A stretch of 64,000 nucleotides of DNA, taken from contig NZ_CP017704.1 of NCBI RefSeq assembly GCF_002243645.1, forward strand, positions 4,730,001 through 4,794,000. Reading direction: 5' to 3'. A model generated the notes under the pieces. The model searched no databases. It was given only the letters and a program-made list of their open reading frames with translations, and was not told the DNA's origin. The position numbers and the translations under genes were made by a program. Below are positions 1 to 7,413 of the stretch, piece by piece. This DNA comes from Peribacillus simplex NBRC 15720 = DSM 1321. GTDB taxonomy: Bacteria; Bacillota; Bacilli; Bacillales; DSM-1321. Positions within the stretch are counted from its first letter, which is position 1, and each line of letters starts with the position of its first letter.

Positions 1-204
1 CCAGTTTTCGAGGCCAAACGCAACTCGGTTACCGACGCATTCGAAGAAGTGGATCTTCCATACATGCTCCTTCGATTGCGCCAGGGAATAGGGCGATTGA
101 TCAGGACGAGCAACGATTCGGGAACAGTCCAGATTTTGATTGAAAAGGATCTTTCGGAACAGGTGAAAGAGAAGATTGTATCCGTCCTTCCTGTAACGCT
201 TTAA
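1..204 (+). CDS. DinG/YpvA-type ATP-dependent helicase, C-terminal end (partial)
   Basis: The first 67 codons are open in frame 1 and end with TAA at 202-204; the 5' part lies outside the window. The fragment contains LRQGIGRLIRT (about residues 25-35 of the visible part), the motif VI arginine-finger signature of XPD/DinG-type superfamily 2 helicases. The next gene is a YpwA-type M32 carboxypeptidase, and in B. subtilis ypvA (DinG-like helicase) lies beside ypwA, so the context agrees. A strong terminator follows 13 bases after the stop. DinG-family helicases unwind DNA or R-loops in repair. Only the C-terminal tip is visible, so the subfamily is inferred. Confidence 0.75.
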   Translation, partial: PVFEAKRNSVTDAFEEVDLPYMLLRLRQGIGRLIRTSNDSGTVQILIEKDLSEQVKEKIVSVLPVTL

Positions 205-216
205 CTCAATCCAATC

Positions 217-255
217 CAAAATAAGAGCCAAGGTGCCCCTTGGCTCTTATTTTAT
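217..255 (+). terminator. Rho-independent terminator after the helicase
   Basis: A stem of AATAAGAGCCAAGG with CCTTGGCTCTTATT around a short TGCC-type loop is followed by a T-rich stretch. It separates the helicase gene from ypwA. Confidence 0.85.
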
Positions 256-336
256 TTTAATTTATTAATCGGAGTGGTTCTGATATGAAAGATTTTTGTA
301 TAATATGGTAAAGTGTAGTTGGAAGGAGCAGTGAAT

Positions 337-1854
337 ATGAAAAAAAAGGGTATCGATCTGATAGAAAAAGATTTTAAAGAATATGTAAAGAAAATCTCGG
401 CCTATAATGAAGCTCTCGAGTTAATTTTTTGGGATTTGCGTACAGGTTCACCGAAAAAGGGAGTTGAGCAGCGTTCCGAAGTTATCGGCATGCTTTCCTC
501 CGAGGTGTTTAATATGAGCACAAGTAAAGAAATGGAATCCTTCATTTCAGAACTTTCGATGGAGAAAGCCACTCTTAGTGAAACGACGAATAAAATGGTA
601 CTAGAGTGTAGAAGAGAGTTTGAAAGGAATAAGAAAATTCCTGCAAACGAATATAAGGAATTCGTCATTTTACAATCGCGTTCTGAAAGTGCATGGGAAG
701 AGGCAAGGGAAAAAGCGGATTTTTCTTTATTTCAACCTTATCTGGAGCAAATTGTTGCTTATACCCGTAGGTTCGTAGAGTACTGGGGATATGAAGGGAC
801 CAAATATAATACCCTTTTAGATATGTATGAACCAGGCATGACTGTAGATATACTTGACAGCGTATTCAGTGAGCTTCGTTCGAGGATCGTTCCTTTGGTA
901 AAACAGATTGCTGAAAGCGAACATAGACCTGAAACAGCGTTCCTTTATAAAGAATTTCCAAAAGAAAAACAGCATCAACTCAACTTGGAAGTTTTAAAAC
1001 AGCTAGGATACGATTTTCAGGCTGGCAGGCTGGATGAAACAGTTCACCCTTTCGCGACTGGAATTAATAGGGGCGATGTCCGGGTGACGACCCGATACGA
1101 TGAAAATGATTTTAGGGGGGCAATCTTTGGTACCATTCATGAGTGTGGACATGCCATTTATGAGCAGAATATTGCCGAAGAGTTAACCGGAACACTTCTC
1201 GATAGCGGGACATCAATGGGGATCCATGAATCACAATCTTTGTTTTTCGAAAACTTCATTGGACGGAACCACAGTTTCTGGAAAAATAAATTCTCCTTAT
1301 TAAAAGAGTATGCTCCCGAACAATTCACTGATGTGACGCTGGATGAATTTTACCGGGGCATTAACGAATCAAAACCATCGTTCATCCGTATTGAAGCAGA
1401 TGAACTGACGTATCCTCTACATATTATGATTCGGTATGAACTGGAAAAGGCTCTCTTTAATGGGGAACTTGAAGTGAAGGATTTACCGGAAGTATGGAAT
1501 GAAAAATACAAGGATTATTTGGGAATTGTGCCTGAAAATGATGCCATGGGTGTGTTGCAAGATGTACATTGGGCAGATGGCAGCTTTGGTTATTTCCCTT
1601 CTTATGCATTGGGTTATATGTATGCAGCCCAAATCAAGCAATCGATGCTTAAAGATTTGCCTGATTTTGATGGACTGTTGGAAGCGGGTAATATTGCGCC
1701 AATCAGGAAATGGCTTAATGAAAAGATACATAAATACGGAAAAACCAAAAAGCCTCTTGAGATTTTGAAAGAAACGACAGGGGAAGGCCTGAATGTTCAG
1801 TATTTAATACAGTATCTTGAAAGTAAATATAAAGAAGTTTATAAAATCAAATGA
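337..1854 (+). CDS. ypwA: M32-family metallocarboxypeptidase (YpwA / Taq type)
   Basis: This is a 505-residue zinc carboxypeptidase that removes C-terminal residues from peptides in the cytoplasm. The M32 zinc site HECGH is at residues 268-272 and the second family motif HESQS at 297-301. The reading frame is open from a TTG at 319, but the strong site GGAAGGAG (321-328) sits 8 bases before ATG 337, so I take that start. Length is typical of the family (about 500). It follows a DinG-like helicase as in B. subtilis and has its own terminator at 1861-1907, so it is probably monocistronic. Confidence 0.92.
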   Translation: MKKKGIDLIEKDFKEYVKKISAYNEALELIFWDLRTGSPKKGVEQRSEVIGMLSSEVFNMSTSKEMESFISELSMEKATLSETTNKMVLECRREFERNKKIPANEYKEFVILQSRSESAWEEAREKADFSLFQPYLEQIVAYTRRFVEYWGYEGTKYNTLLDMYEPGMTVDILDSVFSELRSRIVPLVKQIAESEHRPETAFLYKEFPKEKQHQLNLEVLKQLGYDFQAGRLDETVHPFATGINRGDVRVTTRYDENDFRGAIFGTIHECGHAIYEQNIAEELTGTLLDSGTSMGIHESQSLFFENFIGRNHSFWKNKFSLLKEYAPEQFTDVTLDEFYRGINESKPSFIRIEADELTYPLHIMIRYELEKALFNGELEVKDLPEVWNEKYKDYLGIVPENDAMGVLQDVHWADGSFGYFPSYALGYMYAAQIKQSMLKDLPDFDGLLEAGNIAPIRKWLNEKIHKYGKTKKPLEILKETTGEGLNVQYLIQYLESKYKEVYKIK

Positions 1855-1860
1855 ATTAAA

Positions 1861-1907
1861 GGAAGAAGGACTTGGATTAAATGCCAAGGACTTCTTCCAT
1901 TTTTTGG
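1861..1907 (+). terminator. Terminator after ypwA
   Basis: The arms GGAAGAAG and CTTCTTCC carry an inner CTTGG/CCAAG stem, followed by ATTTTTTGG. The whole hairpin lies immediately after the ypwA stop. Confidence 0.75.
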
Positions 1908-2118
1908 TTCTGTGATGCTATTAAAAGGAATATGAAGACGGGGTGATGTTTTTCTTGATAGGAAAGTCCATGTTATTTAGGTTTCGTGATTTCACAATTT
2001 TCTAATAATACGAATGATGATTTATTTTTTTAATTGAAAGTTCGGTTTTTTATCAAAAATTACTTTTCAAATAGAGCCAGCGTTGTTATAATTCATATAT
2101 TAATAAAATATAAAGTTC

Positions 2119-2192
2119 CACTCGTATAATAGCAGGGATATGGCCTGCAAGTTTCTACCGGATTACCGTAAATAATTCGACTATGGGTGAGT
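2119..2192 (+). promoter_or_regulatory. Purine (guanine-type) riboswitch aptamer
   Basis: The sequence follows the purine aptamer plan: P1 arms CACTC and GGGTGAG, the conserved TATAAT/GATATGG region, P2 loop sequence, AAGTTTCTACCGG in J2/3 and CGTAAAT in the P3 loop, ending in CGACTATGGG. The base that decides specificity (position 74 in xpt numbering, in GACTAT) is C, which means guanine/hypoxanthine rather than adenine. It lies upstream of xpt-pbuX, the classical target, with a terminator hairpin at 2245-2301 as expression platform. Ligand binding is expected to switch off purine salvage and xanthine uptake. Confidence 0.95.
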
Positions 2193-2244
2193 AATAGATC
2201 TTGTTGCGTAAATGAAGGCTTTTGCTGATTCATTTTTCATTCAT

Positions 2245-2301
2245 GCCCAAGAAGTATTGCTTCACTCCAAAAAAGTGTCGCAATGTTTCTTGGGCTTTTT
2301 T
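2245..2301 (+). terminator. Riboswitch expression-platform terminator
   Basis: A long hairpin with arms GCCCAAGAA and TTCTTGGGC is followed by TTTTTTAT. It lies between the purine aptamer and the xpt ribosome site. Open frame across it (from 2212) is not part of xpt. Confidence 0.85.
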
Positions 2302-2364
2302 ATATGCCGGGAAACAATTGCGTGTTTATGGGTCAATAAACATCCAAGATTGGGAGGAACCTTC

Positions 2365-2964
2365 ATGCAACTTTTAAAGGAAAAAATCTTGTCCGAGGGT
2401 CAAGCTTTATCAGAAGATATTTTAAAAGTAGATTCATTCTTAAACCATCAAATGGATCCTATCTTAATGAAAGAAATTGGTAAAGAATTCGTAAAACGTT
2501 TCGAACAAAAGGAAATAACGAAAGTGCTGACGATTGAATCTTCAGGCATTGGACCTGGTTTGATGGCTGCGTTGGAATTGGAAGTTCCGCTAATTTTTGC
2601 CCGTAAACGTAAATCACTTACTTTAACAAATGATTTAGTGACGGCGTCCGTTCATTCCTTTACAAAAAAAGAAACCAATACCATTACGGTTTCCAATAAA
2701 TATATTGAAGCTGGAGATAAGGTTTTGATCATCGATGACTTCCTTGCGGTCGGACAGGCAGCCCGGGGCTTGGTGGAAATCTGTAAGCAGGTTGGAGCAG
2801 AAGTGGCCGGAATTGGCATCGTGATTGAAAAAGCATTCCAAAGTGGTGGTAAGGATCTTAGGGAACAAGGTTTTCAAGTGGAATCACTTGCGCGAATTGC
2901 TGAGTTGAAATTCGGTGAGATAACGTTCGCTGACGAAAAGGAAGGAGCAACCGTCAATGTCTAA
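2365..2964 (+). CDS. xpt: Xanthine phosphoribosyltransferase
   Basis: This cytoplasmic salvage enzyme converts xanthine plus PRPP to XMP. The 199-residue product is close to the usual size (about 194). The PRPP-binding loop is visible as [16 protein letters not shown] near residues 120-135. The frame is open upstream to 2212, but that part runs through the riboswitch terminator; the ribosome site TGGGAGGAAC (2351-2360) selects ATG 2365. The last bases overlap the start of pbuX (2957), so the two are translationally coupled. Expression should fall when guanine or hypoxanthine is bound by the upstream aptamer. Confidence 0.96.
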   Translation: MQLLKEKILSEGQALSEDILKVDSFLNHQMDPILMKEIGKEFVKRFEQKEITKVLTIESSGIGPGLMAALELEVPLIFARKRKSLTLTNDLVTASVHSFTKKETNTITVSNKYIEAGDKVLIIDDFLAVGQAARGLVEICKQVGAEVAGIGIVIEKAFQSGGKDLREQGFQVESLARIAELKFGEITFADEKEGATVNV

Positions 2965-4270
2965 TCAATCACCATTAAAAGTTGCTTCCTTAGGATTACA
3001 ACATGTTCTTGCCATGTATGCCGGTGCAGTTGTCATTCCATTGATTGTCGGTGGGGCGCTGGGTTTGACTGCAGCGCAGTTAACTTATTTAGTTTCGATA
3101 GACATTTTGATGTGCGGGATAGCAACTTTATTGCAAGTGTGGAAAAATAAATTCTTTGGGATTGGGCTTCCGGTCGTCCTAGGCTGCACATTCACAGCAG
3201 TTAGCCCGATGATTGCAATTGGTACACAATATGGAATCAACTCCATTTATGGATCTATATTGGTGTCGGGATTGATCGTCGTTATCATTAGTAAGTTCTT
3301 CGGAAAACTGGCAAGGTTCTTCCCACCCATTGTCACTGGATCGGTCGTTTTGATTATTGGCATTACGCTCATTCCTGTTGCCATCAACAATCTTGGTGGA
3401 GGCCAAGGGGCTGCTGATTTTGGAGACTTGAATAATGTAGCTCTTGGTTTTGGAACTTTGTTATTCATCATATTCATGTATAAATTCTCGTCGGGATTCG
3501 TACGCTCCATTTCTATTTTATTGGGGCTGTTAGTCGGAACATTTGCAGCTTTCTTACTTGGAAAAGTGGATTTTAGCTCAGTGGTCAGTGCCACTTGGCT
3601 GCATATGCCTCATTTTTTCTACTTTGGAGCTCCAACATTTAACGTCACGGCGATCATTACAATGACTTTGGTGGCGATTGTCAGCTTGGTGGAATCGACT
3701 GGTGTTTATTATGCTCTTGGTGAGATAACGGACAAAGAGATTTCAGAAGACGATCTAGCTCGGGGATATCGTTCTGAAGGGCTTGCCATCATGATTGGCG
3801 GTTTGTTCAATGCGTTTCCATATACGGCTTTTTCACAAAATGTCGGATTGATTCAATTGTCAGGCATTAAAACAAGAAATGTCATATACACTACAGCGGG
3901 CATTCTCATTTTCATTGGTTTTGTTCCGAAAATTGGTGCATTCACGACCATTATCCCTTCATCCGTGCTTGGCGGTGCAATGGTTGCGATGTTCGGGATG
4001 GTAATTGCCGCTGGAATTAAGATGCTGAGCAAAGTGGATTTTGCTTCTCAAGAAAATTTATTGATCATCGCTTGTTCCGTAGGTATGGGCCTTGGGGTGA
4101 CGGTCGTTCCTGAGCTATTTGCGCAAATTCCGGAAAGCTTTCAAATCTTAACGGAAAACGGTATTGTAGCAGGAAGTTTGACAGCCATTTTCTTGAATAT
4201 CGTCTTTAACATCGTTCCTACAAAAGGGAAGGTGAAGGAAGCGCGTATTGAAGGGCAAAATGTAGCCTGA
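2957..4270 (+). CDS. pbuX: Xanthine permease, NCS2 family
   Basis: This 437-residue membrane transporter imports xanthine, most likely with protons. It has the many hydrophobic segments of the NCS2 (nucleobase:cation symporter 2) family and starts with the typical [19 protein letters not shown] first helix. The conserved acidic site [12 protein letters not shown] is near residues 245-256. Its start lies inside the end of xpt, with AAGGAGCAACCGTC as ribosome site, so both genes form one riboswitch-controlled operon. A perfect terminator closes the operon at 4311-4356. Confidence 0.95.
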   Translation: MSNQSPLKVASLGLQHVLAMYAGAVVIPLIVGGALGLTAAQLTYLVSIDILMCGIATLLQVWKNKFFGIGLPVVLGCTFTAVSPMIAIGTQYGINSIYGSILVSGLIVVIISKFFGKLARFFPPIVTGSVVLIIGITLIPVAINNLGGGQGAADFGDLNNVALGFGTLLFIIFMYKFSSGFVRSISILLGLLVGTFAAFLLGKVDFSSVVSATWLHMPHFFYFGAPTFNVTAIITMTLVAIVSLVESTGVYYALGEITDKEISEDDLARGYRSEGLAIMIGGLFNAFPYTAFSQNVGLIQLSGIKTRNVIYTTAGILIFIGFVPKIGAFTTIIPSSVLGGAMVAMFGMVIAAGIKMLSKVDFASQENLLIIACSVGMGLGVTVVPELFAQIPESFQILTENGIVAGSLTAIFLNIVFNIVPTKGKVKEARIEGQNVA

Positions 4271-4310
4271 TTAAAAATAGATTCGGTAAACTTGATAGAT
4301 TCGCCCTTTT

Positions 4311-4356
4311 AAATGCCCACAATCCTCAGGCGATGAGGATTGTGGGCATTTTTTCA
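4311..4356 (+). terminator. Terminator of xpt-pbuX operon
   Basis: AAATGCCCACAATCCTCA pairs with TGAGGATTGTGGGCATTT around a GGCGA-type loop, and T6 follows. Confidence 0.93.
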
Positions 4357-4471
4357 TTGTTGCCGAAGGCATATCATTGATATAGAATTTTGGAGTTTTG
4401 TCAGATAAAAGGAAACTCTATTCACTTTTTGAATATATTGATAGTATATGTACAGGAAAGTAGTGATAGGG

Positions 4472-4606
4472 ATGGAGAAAAAATATTGTATTCATTGTCG
4501 AACCATTCTAAGCCAGGAGTATAGGTGCAGTGTTTGTGGAAAAGAGGAGTTTCAAAATATAATTATTCAAGTGCAAAATCAATCTTCAGTAAAGAAAGAA
4601 GAATGA
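4472..4606 (+). CDS. Small zinc-ribbon protein, 44 residues
   Basis: ATG 4472 opens 44 codons encoding CIHC and CSVCG, two CxxC pairs 13 residues apart in the first 22 residues, then a short basic/glutamine tail ending KKEE. This is the layout of a minimal zinc ribbon; binding of zinc is inferred. The ribosome site is poor (GTGATAGGG directly before ATG), so translation is less certain. A hairpin with GCCCCC/GGGGG arms follows at once (4610-4643), which argues for a real transcript end. I do not recognise a named family. Confidence 0.5.
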   Translation: MEKKYCIHCRTILSQEYRCSVCGKEEFQNIIIQVQNQSSVKKEE

Positions 4607-4609
4607 AAG

Positions 4610-4643
4610 CGCCCCCTTTCCGATTATAGGTAAGGGGGTTTTA
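4610..4643. terminator. Hairpin between convergent genes
   Basis: CCCCCTT and AAGGGGG arms with TTTTATG on the plus side. It lies between the small zinc-ribbon gene and the minus-strand cheX-like gene, so it may serve both. Confidence 0.6.
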
Positions 4644-4653
4644 TGTTTCATGA

Positions 4654-5105
4654 TTACATTTCGATCATTAAGATGATATGAAGAGTACCTACGCCTTTTA
4701 ATGAAATGGGTAAATTGATTGCTTCATGAAATCCAAACATTTTGGTATTGCCCACAATGACGGTTGGAGGGGTAATATCAATTAATGTATTCTCTCCTGC
4801 TAAAGAGGTGGCGATATTACCGGCAAGCATGTTGCCGAGTTCTGCTGCAAAAGATTCAAGCATTTCACCTTCTAAGGGCATGCCAAACATGCTTTCACCT
4901 ATTTTGATCATGCATCCGTTTGTTCCCTCAATAATTATTCTTCCGCGGATATCCCCTGTCAAGCCAATAAGGATGCTAATGGATTCCTTTTCGAAAGGCT
5001 GTCTAATGAGGGACGGCGTTTGAACGTCCAAGGGAAAGGAGTAACGGACTTAACTGCCAGGATGGTCCCATTTAACACTTTTGTGATTATAGTGTTGATT
5101 TCCAT
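4654..5105 (-). pseudogene. CheX-like (CheC-family) protein, apparent one-base frameshift near its N terminus
   Basis: The long open part (4654-5031) encodes a CheX-like domain: GDIRGRIIIEG, then the helix ESFAAELGNMLAGN with the E...N phosphatase motif of the CheC/CheX family, then ITPPTVIVG. CheX-type proteins dephosphorylate CheY-P or act as loose relatives. That open part can only start at TTG 5031, which has no ribosome site and a stop (TAA) seven codons upstream. In another frame, ATG 5105 has a good site (AGAGGAAC, 6 bases away) and encodes MEINTIITKVLNGTILAVKS, which looks like a CheX N terminus. One base added in CTTTCCCTTGG (about 5029-5040) would join the two parts. So this is either a mutated gene or a base-call error. 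Confidence 0.65.
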
Positions 5106-5292
5106 TTTAGTTCCTCTGCTTGTACGGTTATGTTCACTATTTTATCAAATTAATAGTCTTTTTTACCTAGTTTTTTTAGAAAAAAAGAAAAAATATTCTG
5201 AACCGCTAATAAATATGACCATTTAGCGATAAAGCATAAATGATATCCTTGTGGGTATATTAACCATATCATGAATAATAAGGGGTGGAGTC

Positions 5293-6381
5293 ATGCCGTA
5301 TTTATTATCTGCATCTCATATAAAGCTGCCACATTTACTTTCTCAGGAAAAAATCATGGAATTTTCGAGAGAAATATTTGGAGCCTCATATAAGAATATA
5401 GAACGGTTATTAAAAGCCTTTAAGAATGGACAAGTGGAAAATCGATATTTTTCAAATGATCTTGATTGGTTTAAAGAGGATCATGCTTTTGCCGATCGGA
5501 ATGATTTATATATTCAGCAGGCAGTCAAGTTTGGGAAAGAAGCTATAGAAAAATGCTTAGCCAACACAGAGTTTTTAAAAGAAGAACTGCAGGCAAACGA
5601 GCTAGATGCTTTCTTCTTTATCTCAAGCACTGGGATTGCAACCCCGACCATTGATGCCAGGATAATGAATGAACTTCCATTTAACCCTCATGTTAAAAGG
5701 ATTCCAATTTGGGGACTTGGCTGTGCGGGGGGAGCAAGTGGCCTATCGCGTGCTTTTGAATATTGCCAAGCATACCCGACGGCGAAGGTTATTGTTTTAA
5801 GTGTGGAGTTATGCAGTCTGACATTTCAAAAGAATGATATTTCCAAAAGCAATTTAATTGGAACTTCCTTATTTTCTGATGGAGTAAGCTGTGTTTTGGT
5901 TTGCGGTGATGAAGTGCCGGATGAACAGTTTTCAAAAAAAGTAAGACATTTGCAATTTTTGGCTTCGCAATCTACGCTTATGCCGGATTCATTGGATGTA
6001 ATGGGATGGGATGTTAAAGATCAGGGGTTATACGTGATCTTTTCGAAAGATATCCCTACAATCATCAAAGATTGGCTTAAACCTAATGTTCAAGAGTTCT
6101 TATTGGAGAATGGTTTCGATCTCAGGGATATAAAAGATTTCATTGCTCACCCCGGTGGCAAAAAAGTAATTGATGCATATCACGAAGCCCTCGGGTTCGA
6201 TGAAAGCATGACGGCAGAGTCAATGAATGTATTGCGGGAATTTGGCAATATGTCCTCAGCAACCATTTTGTATGTCCTGGAGAGGTTCATGCAGCGTGGC
6301 GGGAATAAAGATGAGGTTGGCTTGGCTGCTGCATTGGGGCCTGGTTTTTCATCAGAACTTGTGTTAATGAGGTGGAAGTGA
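5293..6381 (+). CDS. bpsA: Type III polyketide synthase (alkylpyrone synthase BpsA)
   Basis: This 362-residue enzyme of the chalcone/stilbene synthase superfamily condenses long-chain fatty acyl-CoA with malonyl-CoA to alkylpyrones. The catalytic triad is in place: Cys144 in GLGCAGGASG, His286 in IAHPGG and Asn319 in FGNMSSAT. The GTSLFSDG and GPGFSSE blocks are also typical. The next gene encodes the matching methyltransferase and overlaps this stop codon, as in B. subtilis bpsAB. The ATG at 5293 follows AAGGGGTGGAGTC. Products are membrane-associated alkylpyrone methyl ethers of unclear physiological role. Confidence 0.93.
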   Translation: MPYLLSASHIKLPHLLSQEKIMEFSREIFGASYKNIERLLKAFKNGQVENRYFSNDLDWFKEDHAFADRNDLYIQQAVKFGKEAIEKCLANTEFLKEELQANELDAFFFISSTGIATPTIDARIMNELPFNPHVKRIPIWGLGCAGGASGLSRAFEYCQAYPTAKVIVLSVELCSLTFQKNDISKSNLIGTSLFSDGVSCVLVCGDEVPDEQFSKKVRHLQFLASQSTLMPDSLDVMGWDVKDQGLYVIFSKDIPTIIKDWLKPNVQEFLLENGFDLRDIKDFIAHPGGKKVIDAYHEALGFDESMTAESMNVLREFGNMSSATILYVLERFMQRGGNKDEVGLAAALGPGFSSELVLMRWK

Positions 6382-6911
6382 TGATCTTCGCCATTTTCAT
6401 TATCTTGATCGCTATTCAACGCCTGGTTGAATTAAATATCGCCAAACAAAATGAAAAACAGCTGAAAGTTGCAGGAGCAGTAGAATACGGTGAGTCCCAT
6501 TACAGATGGATGGTTTTAATGCACCTTAGTTTTTTTATTGTTCTCATTATTGAAGTGGTCGTGCTTGAAAGAGATGTGGCTGGACTTTGGCCAATTTGGC
6601 TGACCCTTTTTATAATTGCGCAGACAGGAAGGATTTGGGTAATCCGGTCATTGGGAAAACATTGGAACACCAAAATCATAGTGGTTCCTGATGCCGATGT
6701 AGTCATTAAAGGTCCTTATAAATATTTCAAACATCCGAACTATATCATAGTGGCAACTGAGATTATAGTTATTTCCTTGCTATTCAATGCATATTATACT
6801 GCTATCATCTTTAGTTTATTGAATGTTTGGATGATGACGGTAAGAATCCCACTAGAAGAGAAGGCATTAAAGGAACATACGGAATATTCTGCGGTTTTTA
6901 AGGGAAAATAA
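6381..6911 (+). CDS. bpsB: Isoprenylcysteine carboxyl methyltransferase-family protein (BpsB/YpbQ)
   Basis: This 176-residue integral membrane methyltransferase is expected to O-methylate the alkylpyrones made by BpsA. It has four to five hydrophobic segments and the ICMT-family block HWNTKIIVV followed by IKGPYKYFKHPNYI, with the invariant RHPNY-type core. The start is ATG 6381, overlapping the bpsA TGA (TGATG) with GAGGTGG five bases before it; an in-frame GTG at 6372 lies within the ribosome site. The overlap indicates coupled translation. Confidence 0.88.
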   Translation: MIFAIFIILIAIQRLVELNIAKQNEKQLKVAGAVEYGESHYRWMVLMHLSFFIVLIIEVVVLERDVAGLWPIWLTLFIIAQTGRIWVIRSLGKHWNTKIIVVPDADVVIKGPYKYFKHPNYIIVATEIIVISLLFNAYYTAIIFSLLNVWMMTVRIPLEEKALKEHTEYSAVFKGK

Positions 6912-6931
6912 TAAAAAATTTTAATTTCTTA

Positions 6932-6987
6932 TTGAAAATGATTATCGTTCGTGATAAGATTCTAAATGAAGATGAAAATTATTCTCA
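6932..6987 (+). promoter_or_regulatory. SigmaA promoter with two Fur boxes
   Basis: TTGAAA (6932-6937), 17 bases, then TAAGAT (6955-6960) makes a reasonable sigmaA promoter. TGAAAATGATTATCG (6933-6947) overlaps the -35 and spacer, and TGAAAATTATTCTCA (6973-6987) lies just after the expected start site. Against the Bacillus Fur 7-1-7 core TGATAATNATTATCA each has only two mismatches. The two boxes are 40 bp apart. Iron-dependent repression by Fur is inferred. Confidence 0.7.
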
Positions 6988-7061
6988 TTCGGATTTCAAT
7001 AAATTTATTCTAATAACTAATAACTAAAAGCTAATCAATATATAAGAGGATGGTGTTGGTA

Positions 7062-7220
7062 ATGGTTTGGGTATTCATTTTATTGACAGTCGCTACATAT
7101 GGTTTTGTGATGAAACATGTATTGAATAATATTCAAAAACCGGCAAAGGCAGTAAAACCTTATACCGAGTCACCAATGGAAAACCGAACTGCATTTAACC
7201 CCACCCCTACAACCAGGTAA
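7062..7220 (+). CDS. Small membrane protein behind Fur boxes, 52 residues
   Basis: ATG 7062 opens 52 codons, with AAGAGGATGGTGTTGGTA as upstream site. The first 20 residues (MVWVFILLTVATYGFVMKHV) form one membrane-spanning segment. The remainder is a polar, proline-rich tail (NIQKPAKAVKPYTESP, ending NPTPTTR). No family recognised. The promoter in front carries two Fur-box matches, so expression under iron limitation is likely. The stop codon lies inside the left arm of a terminator (7211-7239). Known Fur-controlled small proteins of B. subtilis (FbpA-C) have a similar regulatory position but I see no sequence likeness. Confidence 0.6.
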   Translation: MVWVFILLTVATYGFVMKHVLNNIQKPAKAVKPYTESPMENRTAFNPTPTTR

Positions 7221-7239
7221 AAATCCTGGTTTTTTTTTG
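7211..7239 (+). terminator. Terminator of the small Fur-linked gene
   Basis: AACCAGG and CCTGGTT arms with an AAAAAT-type loop, then T8. Confidence 0.85.
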
Positions 7240-7276
7240 CATTTCAAAGTCAATATATGAAACAAACTGTATGAAT

Positions 7277-7299
7277 CCACCAATTGGTGGTTTTTTTTT
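7277..7299 (+). terminator. Second terminator hairpin
   Basis: CCACCAATTGGTGG is a perfect inverted repeat followed by T9, 40 bases after the previous terminator. It may back up the first one or end another short transcript. Confidence 0.7.
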
Positions 7300-7413
7300 G
7301 AACATGGCCTGTAATGAATCATATAGTAAAAATAAAGCTGATGGTATGAATAACAAACGAAATCGTTTACAATAAGAATATCAAAATGACGATAGATTAA
7401 GGGGTATGGATTC

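Noticed and set aside
2212..2364. Upstream extension of xpt by 51 codons
   Set aside because: It runs through the riboswitch terminator and has no ribosome site; AGGAGG-type site at 2351 selects ATG 2365.
5020..5226. 68-codon plus-strand frame over the cheX-like start region
   Set aside because: Antisense to the cheX-like gene, no ribosome site, low-complexity end.
7355..7372. ACGAAATCGTTTAC before dynA as a cre box
   Set aside because: Lacks the TG...CA ends and its spacing does not fit the consensus.
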